Positions 15,805 through 23,322 of a DNA stretch of 37,516 nucleotides are shown piece after piece. Both the position numbers and the translations under genes were made by a program. How positions within the stretch are numbered: the first letter of the stretch is position 1; each line of letters opens with the position of its first letter. A model generated the notes under the pieces. It searched no databases and was not told where the DNA came from. It was given only the letters and a program-made list of their open reading frames with translations. This DNA is from SIG454 sp045646365 (GTDB taxonomy: Bacteria > Bacillota > Clostridia > Monoglobales > Monoglobaceae): assembly GCA_045646365.1 (NCBI GenBank), contig JAZRKP010000061.1:1-37516 (forward strand). Reading direction: 5' to 3'.

Positions 15805-17583
15805 TTAATTCTCCTTATCCTCTGTAACAGTTTTTATAGCAAGTTCTTCGAGCTGTTTTTCATCAACAAATCCCGGAGCATTTGACATAAGCTCTGAAGC
15901 ATTCTGAACTTTCGGGAATGCAACGACATCTCTCAAACTTTCCGCTCCGCACATAATCATAGAAATTCTGTCAAGACCTATACCCATACCGCCGTGTGGT
16001 GCAGCACCATACTTATATGCTTCAACCAGGAATCCGAATTTTTCTTCAATTTCCTTTTCAGAAAGACCAAGCGCTTCAAACATTTTCTGCTGGAGCTCGT
16101 AGTCGTTAATTCTGATTGAACCTGAAGAAAGCTCTGTTCCGTTTAATACAAGGTCATACGCCTTTGCAATAACCTTTTCAGGATTGCTTTCAAGATACTG
16201 TATGCAATCGTCCTGTGGCATTGTGAATGGATGGTGCATTGCAACATAGCTGTCTGATTCTTCGTCATATTCAAAGAATGGGAATTCCGTAATCCAGAGG
16301 AAATTAAATCCATCCTTAATAATATCAAGCTGTTTTGCAACCTTAAGACGGAGAGCACCGAGGGTTGGAAGAGTAACTCTGTCTTTATCAGCAACGATTA
16401 AAACAACATCACCTTTTTCAGCACCAACCGCTGTATAGATAGCCTTAAGCTCATCCTCTGTCATAAATTTAGCAAATGAGCAGTTAGGCTCGTCCTCAAC
16501 CCATCTTACATAGGCAAGGCCTTTAGCTCCAATTCCTCTTACATATTCTGTAAGCTTATCAATTTCTTTTCTTGTAAGAACTCCTGCGGCATTTTTAGCA
16601 CATATAGCACGAACTGAGCCACCGCCCTCGATAGCAGACGTGAATACGCCGAATCCGCAATCCTTAACAATATCCGAAAGATTAACAATTTCCATTTCAA
16701 ATCTTGTGTCAGGCTTATCACTTCCGTATCTTTCCATTGCTTCCTTATAGGTAAGTCTTGGGAGAGGAGTTGGGATGTCGATATTTAACACATCACTGAA
16801 AAGTCTCTTAACAAGACCTTCGCCCATTTCAAGAATATCCTCAACATCAACGAATGACATTTCAAGGTCTATCTGTGTAAATTCAGGCTGACGGTCTGCT
16901 CTTAAGTCCTCATCTCGGAAGCATCTTGCAAGCTGGATATATCTGTCAAAGCCCGAAATCATAAGAAGCTGTTTATAAATCTGCGGTGACTGCGGAAGAG
17001 CATAGAACTTTCCGTGGTGAACTCTTGATGGAACAATATAGTCTCTTGCCCCCTCAGGAGTTGATTTCATCATCATTGGTGTTTCTATTTCTATAAAACC
17101 GTTTTCATAGAAATAGTCTCTTGCACTTTTAGCAATCTGACTTCTCATAATAATATTGTCCTGAAGCGGTTTGCGTCTTAAGTCAAGGTATCTGTATTTA
17201 AGACGAAGTTCCTCATTTGTATTGCTCTTATCAACAATTTCAAAGGGAGGAGTTTGTGCCTTTGCAAGAATTCTCAAATCATTGACAAAGATTTCGATAT
17301 TTCCTGTTTTTATAGCGTCATTCTTACTCTCTCTTTCTCTTACAACACCTTTTGCCATAAGAACATATTCGCTATGGCACTGTGATGCTTTTTCAAAAAC
17401 ATCCTTTGCTGTTGTGTCGTCAAAAGCAAGCTGAACAATTCCTGTTCTGTCTCTCAAATCAATAAATATAAGTGTTCCCATATCACGGATTTTCTGGACA
17501 TATCCGCCAACAACGACTTCACTTCCAACGCCTTCAACATCTCCGCAATAATGAGTTCTTTTAAGACCTTTCATTGTATCCAT
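15805..17583 (-). CDS. aspS: Aspartyl-tRNA synthetase (bacterial type)
   Basis: A 592-residue class II synthetase. It has an N-terminal OB-fold anticodon-binding domain (about 15-105), motif 2 at FRDEDLRADRQPEFTQIDLE, a GAD insertion domain (about 290-420) typical of bacterial AspRS, and motif 3 GIGLDRISM with the downstream DVVAFPK. AGGAGGT precedes the ATG, which overlaps the hisS stop by one base (TAATG). A second Met at residue 4 also has acceptable spacing. Whether it is discriminating or also charges tRNA-Asn cannot be judged, because no gatCAB or asnS is in the window. Confidence 0.96.
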   Translation of the reverse strand: MDTMKGLKRTHYCGDVEGVGSEVVVGGYVQKIRDMGTLIFIDLRDRTGIVQLAFDDTTAKDVFEKASQCHSEYVLMAKGVVRERESKNDAIKTGNIEIFVNDLRILAKAQTPPFEIVDKSNTNEELRLKYRYLDLRRKPLQDNIIMRSQIAKSARDYFYENGFIEIETPMMMKSTPEGARDYIVPSRVHHGKFYALPQSPQIYKQLLMISGFDRYIQLARCFRDEDLRADRQPEFTQIDLEMSFVDVEDILEMGEGLVKRLFSDVLNIDIPTPLPRLTYKEAMERYGSDKPDTRFEMEIVNLSDIVKDCGFGVFTSAIEGGGSVRAICAKNAAGVLTRKEIDKLTEYVRGIGAKGLAYVRWVEDEPNCSFAKFMTEDELKAIYTAVGAEKGDVVLIVADKDRVTLPTLGALRLKVAKQLDIIKDGFNFLWITEFPFFEYDEESDSYVAMHHPFTMPQDDCIQYLESNPEKVIAKAYDLVLNGTELSSGSIRINDYELQQKMFEALGLSEKEIEEKFGFLVEAYKYGAAPHGGMGIGLDRISMIMCGAESLRDVVAFPKVQNASELMSNAPGFVDEKQLEELAIKTVTEDKEN

Positions 17584-18845
17584 TATTTTACCTCCTGTAT
17601 ATATTCAAAAATACCGTCAGCAGTAAGAGCAATCTCGCTCTGTTCCCCGCTATCCATATTTTTAAGATTTATCTTATTCTCTGCGATTTCGTCATCGCCT
17701 ATTACTGCACTGTATTTTGCCTCAAGCTTATTTGCGTATTTCATTTGAGCCTTAACACTTCTGCCACACAAATCCATCTCAGCAAACACACCTTTAAGTC
17801 TTAAATCATAGACTATTTTCTGTGCTTTCTTAACAGCCTCATCGCCTATGGCACCGAGGAAAACCTGTGGTTTAACACTATCCGCAACTGAAAGGCCCTG
17901 ATTTTTAATAATCAAAACAAGTCGCTCAATTCCCATAGCAAAACCGATACCTTCTGTGGGTTTTCCGCCAAGTTCCTCAACAAGACCGCTATAACGACCG
18001 CCACCGCATACTGTTGACTGTGCCCCCAAAGAATCGGAAACAAACTCAAAAACAGTTTTTGTGTAATAGTCAAGACCTCTTACAATATCAGGATTAACCT
18101 TAAAATCAATTCCCATATTCAAAAGCCCTGCTTTGACCTTTTCAAAATGGTCGCTACACTCTCCGCAGAGGTAATCAACCATTCTCGGTGCATCCTTTGC
18201 AATCTCACTGCAAACAGGTGATTTACAATCAATTATACGCATAGGATTCTTTTCAAGTCTTTCACGGCAAGTTTCGCAAAGTTCATTTTCCTTTGCTTTA
18301 AAATAACTTTTAAGCTTTTCGTTATATTCCTTACGGCAAGTCGGGCAACCGATACTGTTTATATAAAGTGTTATCCCTTTTATACCAACCTTATTCAAAA
18401 AGGTATTCGCAAGGGAGATAATTTCTGCATCAGTTTCAGGACTTTCCGCTCCGAAGCACTCAATTCCGAACTGGTGGAATTCACGAAGTCTCCCCGACTG
18501 CGGTTTTTCATATCTGAAACATGGAATTATATATGCCAGTTTTGTCGGCTGTGGATTTGCATAAAGTGAGTTTTCGATATAACTTCTTACAAGCGTCGCT
18601 GTTCCTTCGGGCTTTAATGTAACTGACCTTCCGCCCTTATCAAGAAAAGTATACATTTCTTTCTGAACAACATCCGTTGTTTCGCCGACACCTCTTGCAA
18701 AGAGTTCCGTATTTTCAAAAACAGGAGTTCTTATTTCCTTATATCCGAAAACATTACAAACCTCTCTTGCTGTATTTTCAATCTTTTGCCAGAGGGCAAC
18801 CTCCTCAGGCAGAACATCCTCTGTTCCTCTCGGTTTTGTTATCAT
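17583..18845 (-). CDS. hisS: Histidyl-tRNA synthetase
   Basis: A 420-residue class II synthetase. MITKPRGTEDVLP is the usual N-terminus, motif 2 reads FRYEKPQSGRLREFHQFG, and LDYYTKTVFEF and GGGRYSGLV are HisRS signatures. The C-terminal anticodon-binding domain starts near 325. A cluster of cysteines (CPTC, CETC, CGEC about 185-245) in the insertion domain could bind zinc. Its ATG overlaps the engB stop (ATGA) and has GGAGGAAG upstream. It works with the tRNA-His encoded elsewhere in this window. Confidence 0.96.
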   Translation of the reverse strand: MITKPRGTEDVLPEEVALWQKIENTAREVCNVFGYKEIRTPVFENTELFARGVGETTDVVQKEMYTFLDKGGRSVTLKPEGTATLVRSYIENSLYANPQPTKLAYIIPCFRYEKPQSGRLREFHQFGIECFGAESPETDAEIISLANTFLNKVGIKGITLYINSIGCPTCRKEYNEKLKSYFKAKENELCETCRERLEKNPMRIIDCKSPVCSEIAKDAPRMVDYLCGECSDHFEKVKAGLLNMGIDFKVNPDIVRGLDYYTKTVFEFVSDSLGAQSTVCGGGRYSGLVEELGGKPTEGIGFAMGIERLVLIIKNQGLSVADSVKPQVFLGAIGDEAVKKAQKIVYDLRLKGVFAEMDLCGRSVKAQMKYANKLEAKYSAVIGDDEIAENKINLKNMDSGEQSEIALTADGIFEYIQEVK

Positions 18846-19447
18846 CTGTCTTCCTCCGCCTTTCCGCCAAGTATATAATCAATAAGCTCTAAGACATCTT
18901 CCCGCCCCGCCTTATTTTCCGAAGAAAACGGGATTAAAACACAATCTTCGTCAAGCTCAAGCTCATTATATATACAAGTCAAATTCTTATCAATTTCTGA
19001 TTTTTTCAATTTATCAAGTTTTGTCGCAACAATATAAGTATAGTATCCGCAACGCTTAACCCAATCAGCCATCATCAAATCGTCCGCCGTCGGTTTATGT
19101 CTTGCGTCAACAAGCTGGATAACCGCCACAAGGTTTTCTCTTTCCGACAGATACCCCTCTATCATTTTTGCCCATTTCTCTTTTTCAGCCTTTGAAACCT
19201 TTGCATATCCGTAACCGGGCAGGTCAACAATTCTGAACTTTTTCTCAACATTATAAAAGTTAATGGTTGCAGTTTTCCCCGGCGTACTACTTGTTCTCGC
19301 AAGCTTTCTTCTGTTTAAAACACAGTTGATGAGTGAAGATTTCCCAACATTCGACCTGCCAACCAATGCAATTTCAGGCAGACTTTTATCAGGATATTGA
19401 GCCTTGACAACAGCCGTTGTTTCAAATTCTGCATTTATATATTCCAT
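18842..19447 (-). CDS. engB: Ribosome biogenesis GTPase EngB (YsxC/YihA)
   Basis: A 201-residue TRAFAC GTPase needed for late 50S subunit assembly. G1 is GRSNVGKSS, G2 lies in TSSTPGKT, G3 is DLPGYGYAK and G4 is TKLDKLKK. I start it at ATG 19447 because AAGGAG lies six bases upstream and the frame then clears the lon stop. The upstream in-frame TTG would overlap lon and lacks a ribosome binding site. The lon-engB order is common in Firmicutes. The gene overlaps hisS by four bases. Confidence 0.95.
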   Translation of the reverse strand: MEYINAEFETTAVVKAQYPDKSLPEIALVGRSNVGKSSLINCVLNRRKLARTSSTPGKTATINFYNVEKKFRIVDLPGYGYAKVSKAEKEKWAKMIEGYLSERENLVAVIQLVDARHKPTADDLMMADWVKRCGYYTYIVATKLDKLKKSEIDKNLTCIYNELELDEDCVLIPFSSENKAGREDVLELIDYILGGKAEEDR

Positions 19448-19457
19448 AGCATACTCC

Positions 19458-21773
19458 TTACTCCGCAAGCGCCGCTTTCAGCACCGTCTTCATATCCTTT
19501 GCAAAAATAAAGTTCATTTCATTCTTTATTTTATCCGGAAGTTCCTCATAATCCTTTTTATTTTCAAAAGGAATTACTATGTTTCTTATCCCGATTCGGT
19601 AGGCAGCAAGAGATTTCTCTTTCAGTCCGCCGATTGCAAGGACTCTTCCCCTTAAAGTAATTTCTCCTGTCATTGCTATATCCGCTTTAACCGGGACTCC
19701 CGACAAAGCAGAAACCATAGCCGTTGCCATAGTTACCCCTGCAGAAGGACCATCTTTCGGAACTGCACCTTCGGGGATATGGATATGAATATCCTTATTT
19801 TTATAAAACTCTGTTTCAATACCAAGCTCTTCACTGTTAGCTCGAACATAAGACATAGCCGCCTTAGCTGATTCTTTCATAACATCGCCAAGATTTCCTG
19901 TAACCTCAACCTTTCCCGTTCCGGGCATAACATTGACTTCCGCAACAAGGGTTTCGCCACCGTGCTGTGTCCAGGCAAGACCTGTAACAAGACCTATGCT
20001 GTCATTCTTTTCCTTTTCGTCTTTCTGATACACTCTTGCACCAAGATATTTTTTCAGGATTGAACTGCTTAGAGTCACACTTTCCGTTTCACCCTTAACA
20101 ATATCAAAAGCAGTTTTTCTGCATATAGCCGCAATATTTCTTTCAAGGTTACGAACGCCCGACTCTCTTGTATATCCGTCAATAATTTCTCTTATCATTT
20201 TATCGGATATTTTAAGAGCCTTTTCGTTTATACCGCTTTGCTCTTTCTGTTTTGGAATGAGATACTGTTTTGCGATATTAACCTTTTCGTCTTCGGTATA
20301 TCCAGAAATATCAATAACATCCATTCTGTCAAGAAGTGGATATGGAATTCCTTCATAGGAATTTGCCGTCATTATAAACACGGTTTCCGACAAATCAAAG
20401 GGAAGTTCTATAAAGTGGTCACGGAAGTTCTTGTTCTGTTCCTTATCAAGAACTTCAAGCATTGCTGACGCAGGGTCACCTTTATAATCGCTTGCCATTT
20501 TATCAATTTCATCAAACAATATAAGGGGATTGGAAACTCCTGCAGTTTTAACCGCATTCATTATTCTTCCCGGCATTGAGCCTATATATGTCTTTCTGTG
20601 GCCTCTTATCTCAGCTTCATTCTGTATTCCGCCAAGGCTTATTCTGACATATTTTCTGCCCATTGCTTCCGCGAGGGATTTAGCGATTGAAGTTTTTCCC
20701 GTTCCCGGAGGGCCGATAAGGCATATTATTGAGCCATTTCCCTCGCCGCCCATTTTCTTAACGGCGATATATTCAAGGATTCGCTCTTTAACCTTTTTCA
20801 TTCCATAATGGTCTTTATCAAGGATTTCTTTCGCTTTCTCTATATCAAGATTTATTTCCGATTTTTTATCCCACGGCAGAGCCAGGACTGTTTCAATATA
20901 ATTTTGTATAACAGAATACTCCTGTGACATTCCCGGTTGTCTTGAAAGCCTTTCTATTTCCTCATTGAGTTTAGCCTTAACTTCCTCAGGGAAAACCCTT
21001 TTTTCAAGCTCTGCTTTGTATTTTTCAACATCATTTGAGAGAGGCTCCATATCATCAAGTTCACCCTGAAGAACCTTCATTTGTTCACGGATAACATATT
21101 CTCTCTGATTCTTATCAATAGCTCTGTTAAGCTTTTTCGCAACGCCTTTTTCGATTTCTAAGACCTGAACTTCTTCCTGCATCATCGCAATAAGCTTTTC
21201 AAGTCGCTTCTCTATATCAAGCTCTTCTAATATTTCCTGTTTCTGGGATGGCTTAAGTGGAAAATCCGATGCAGTTATATCTGCTAAAACACCCGGCTCG
21301 TTGATTTCCTCAAGTGCTGCGATTGTTTCAGGGGTAACCTTATCATAAACTTCGAGATAGTCCTCAAGAAGATTCTCCACTCTTTTCATAAGAGCTTTTT
21401 CATAAAGCTTATCTTCGCACTCAATCTCATCCATTTCAGAATAAGCCACAAATCTGCACGCCTCTTCATCATAATAACGGGTTATTTCAGCACGGCACAC
21501 ACCTTCAACCAAAATTCTCATATTCCCATCAGGGAGAACAAGCGTCTGCCTGATTTCAGCAACAGTTCCCATTTTGCTCAAGTCAGCCTTTTTAGGTTCT
21601 TCAACCGACATATCAGGCTGATATGTAAGGAACAAAAGTCTGTCGCTTTTCATTGCCTCATTAACTGCCGCCTTAGAACGTTGTCTCCCCACATCGAAAT
21701 GGATTACCACTCCCGGGAAAACCGTAAGCCCTCTGAGCGGGAGCAACGGCAATCTGCTTTTCTTTCTGCTCAT
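19458..21773 (-). CDS. lon: ATP-dependent protease Lon
   Basis: A 771-residue LonA protease. The N-terminal substrate-binding domain starts with LPLLPLRGLTVFPG, a coiled segment follows (about 190-280), then the AAA+ module with GPPGTGKTS Walker A and LFDEIDK Walker B, and the C-terminal serine-lysine protease domain with KDGPSAG (S677) and GGLKEKSL (K720). All catalytic residues are present. It is the first gene of the five-gene minus-strand operon and has its own consensus promoter. The best Shine-Dalgarno (GGAAGG) is about 14 bases before the ATG. A five-codon ORF starts right at that site and its TGA overlaps the lon ATG, which may tune initiation. Confidence 0.97.
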   Translation of the reverse strand: MSRKKSRLPLLPLRGLTVFPGVVIHFDVGRQRSKAAVNEAMKSDRLLFLTYQPDMSVEEPKKADLSKMGTVAEIRQTLVLPDGNMRILVEGVCRAEITRYYDEEACRFVAYSEMDEIECEDKLYEKALMKRVENLLEDYLEVYDKVTPETIAALEEINEPGVLADITASDFPLKPSQKQEILEELDIEKRLEKLIAMMQEEVQVLEIEKGVAKKLNRAIDKNQREYVIREQMKVLQGELDDMEPLSNDVEKYKAELEKRVFPEEVKAKLNEEIERLSRQPGMSQEYSVIQNYIETVLALPWDKKSEINLDIEKAKEILDKDHYGMKKVKERILEYIAVKKMGGEGNGSIICLIGPPGTGKTSIAKSLAEAMGRKYVRISLGGIQNEAEIRGHRKTYIGSMPGRIMNAVKTAGVSNPLILFDEIDKMASDYKGDPASAMLEVLDKEQNKNFRDHFIELPFDLSETVFIMTANSYEGIPYPLLDRMDVIDISGYTEDEKVNIAKQYLIPKQKEQSGINEKALKISDKMIREIIDGYTRESGVRNLERNIAAICRKTAFDIVKGETESVTLSSSILKKYLGARVYQKDEKEKNDSIGLVTGLAWTQHGGETLVAEVNVMPGTGKVEVTGNLGDVMKESAKAAMSYVRANSEELGIETEFYKNKDIHIHIPEGAVPKDGPSAGVTMATAMVSALSGVPVKADIAMTGEITLRGRVLAIGGLKEKSLAAYRIGIRNIVIPFENKKDYEELPDKIKNEMNFIFAKDMKTVLKAALAE

Positions 21774-21844
21774 AAATCTATTTTCATCCTTCCAAAATAA
21801 GCCTTACAGACTTATCTTTTTATCTACATAATAAACCATTAAAC

Positions 21845-21873
21845 ATTATACTACTAATTCCTGAAAAATTCAA
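21845..21873 (-). promoter_or_regulatory. Promoter of the lon operon
   Basis: Minus-strand TTGAAT (21868-21873), 17 bases, TATAAT (21845-21850), about 70 bases before lon. No CIRCE or CtsR site is seen. Confidence 0.8.
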
Positions 21874-21940
21874 GTATTATTTGCGATTTTTTAGCGTATA
21901 TATGCTTATTTTTAATATTTTTGCGACTTTTTTGTATTCA

Positions 21941-22020
21941 AAAATTAAAAAGGCAAGGAAATCAAAGGACTCCCTTACCAAAATTCGCACTTTCAAACTA
22001 TCAACTTTTTTAAAAAATCA
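21941..22020 (-). ncRNA. Candidate small RNA upstream of lon
   Basis: In the 454-base gap between lon and carA a minus-strand promoter (TTGACT 22049-22054, 17 bases, TAATAT 22026-22031) would start a transcript near 22020. It ends about 80 bases later at a hairpin (GGTAAGGGA with TCCTTGCC, 21952-21979) followed by TTTTTAATTTTTG. The lon promoter lies beyond this terminator. The only frame inside is MIF-stop, so a protein is unlikely. It may be a trans-acting small RNA or an aborted leader that reads through into lon under some condition. Confidence 0.5.
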
Positions 22021-22025
22021 TTCTA

Positions 22026-22054
22026 ATATTACCATATAAAAACCGTGTAGTCAA
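22026..22054 (-). promoter_or_regulatory. Promoter of the candidate small RNA upstream of lon
   Basis: TTGACT, 17 bases, TAATAT on the minus strand, divergent from the carA promoter about 90 bases away. Confidence 0.6.
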
Positions 22055-22138
22055 GACCTAAAAACAAATTTTTATAACTTTGTAAAAAAAGAAATAAATA
22101 TAAAAAATAATATTATGCAAAAAATATAAATATATAAG

Positions 22139-22168
22139 TTGACAGAACCCCATCATAAATGCTATAAT
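22139..22168 (+). promoter_or_regulatory. Promoter of carA-carB
   Basis: Perfect TTGACA (22139-22144) and TATAAT (22163-22168) with an 18-base spacer. The leader of about 50 bases shows no PyrR-type attenuator or arginine box that I can recognise, and the ATG has AGGGGGAA upstream. Confidence 0.85.
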
Positions 22169-22227
22169 AGTAAATTAAGAAAGTATGTATTATTGTCATA
22201 TTTAATCAAAAAACAGGGGGAATACCG

Positions 22228-23322
22228 ATGACAAAAAATTTTGGCAGAAAATTAGTTCTCGAAGACGGCAGCGAATATATCGGCTATGGCTTTGGCGGCG
22301 ATAAAGATGTTGTTTGCGAAGTTGTTTTCGACACATCAATGGTTGGCTATCAGGAAGTTATTTCTGACCCATCCTACACTTCTCAAATCGTTATTATGAC
22401 CTATCCTCTTATTGGGAATTACGGGATTACAGAAGACGATTTTGAATCTAAAAACCCAACAATCGGCGGAATAATCGTTCGTGACTACAACGATATGCCA
22501 AGCAACTTCCGCTATACAAAAACGCTCTCTGAGGTGCTTGAGGAAAATTCAATCCCAGGTCTTTACGGAATTGATACAAGAAAGCTTACAAGACACATAA
22601 GAGATAACGGATTGCAGAGAGGAATTATCACTTCTCTTGATACTCCAACCGAAAAAGCTGTTGAAACTATAAAAGCTACTCCTGAAATTAAGAATGCAGT
22701 TTCCAGGGTTTCAAGCAAAAAGCGTTGGTATTCAAGAACATCCAGTCATAAATATAATGTTGTTATTATCGACTGCGGTCTTAAACTCAGCATTATTGAA
22801 AAACTTAAATCAAGAGGCTGTAATGTTACTGTTGTTCCTTACAACACAACTGCAGATGAAATTATGTTTATGAATCCTGACGGAGTTCTTCTTTCAAACG
22901 GGCCAGGAAGTCCTGAGGATATTCCTGAGGTTGTTGAAACAGTTAAAGCTCTTATCGGGAAATACCCAATCTTTGGTATTGACTTAGGTCATCAGATTAT
23001 CGGTATGGCTTACGGTGCTAAAGCTTACAAGCTTAAGTTCGGCCACAGAGGCGGAAATCATCCTGTTAAGAATGTTAATACCAATAAAATCGAAATTGTT
23101 TGCCAAAATCACAGTTATGTTATTGACGAAAAATCCCTTGAAAATACAAAATTAAAACTCACCCATATAAATGTTCTTGACAACACAGTTGAGGGGGTTG
23201 CGTGTCCTGAAGACAAGGTTTACGCCGTTCAGTACCTCCCCGAAAATGCACTGGGACCTGATTGTCCTAAGTGTTTATATGACGAATTTGTAGAAATTAT
23301 GGAGGAGACAAAGAATGCCTAA
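22228..23322 (+). CDS. carA: Carbamoyl phosphate synthase small subunit with degenerate glutaminase site
   Basis: A 364-residue CarA homologue. The N-terminal domain is typical (VVFDTSMVGYQE, PLIGNYGI) and the C-terminal half is a class I glutamine amidotransferase fold with LLSNGPGSPE and FGHRGGNHPV intact. The nucleophile position that reads GICLGHQ in active CarA reads GIDLGHQ here (Asp252, codon GAC at 22981). The catalytic His of the HPE motif is replaced as well: the text is QYLPEN (Leu337, codon CTC at 23236), and only Glu339 of the triad remains. In E. coli the equivalents are Cys269, His353 and Glu355. Glutamine hydrolysis should therefore be lost. The subunit probably survives as a structural or allosteric partner of CarB, with free ammonia as nitrogen donor. 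It overlaps carB by eight bases. Confidence 0.93.
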   Translation: MTKNFGRKLVLEDGSEYIGYGFGGDKDVVCEVVFDTSMVGYQEVISDPSYTSQIVIMTYPLIGNYGITEDDFESKNPTIGGIIVRDYNDMPSNFRYTKTLSEVLEENSIPGLYGIDTRKLTRHIRDNGLQRGIITSLDTPTEKAVETIKATPEIKNAVSRVSSKKRWYSRTSSHKYNVVIIDCGLKLSIIEKLKSRGCNVTVVPYNTTADEIMFMNPDGVLLSNGPGSPEDIPEVVETVKALIGKYPIFGIDLGHQIIGMAYGAKAYKLKFGHRGGNHPVKNVNTNKIEIVCQNHSYVIDEKSLENTKLKLTHINVLDNTVEGVACPEDKVYAVQYLPENALGPDCPKCLYDEFVEIMEETKNA

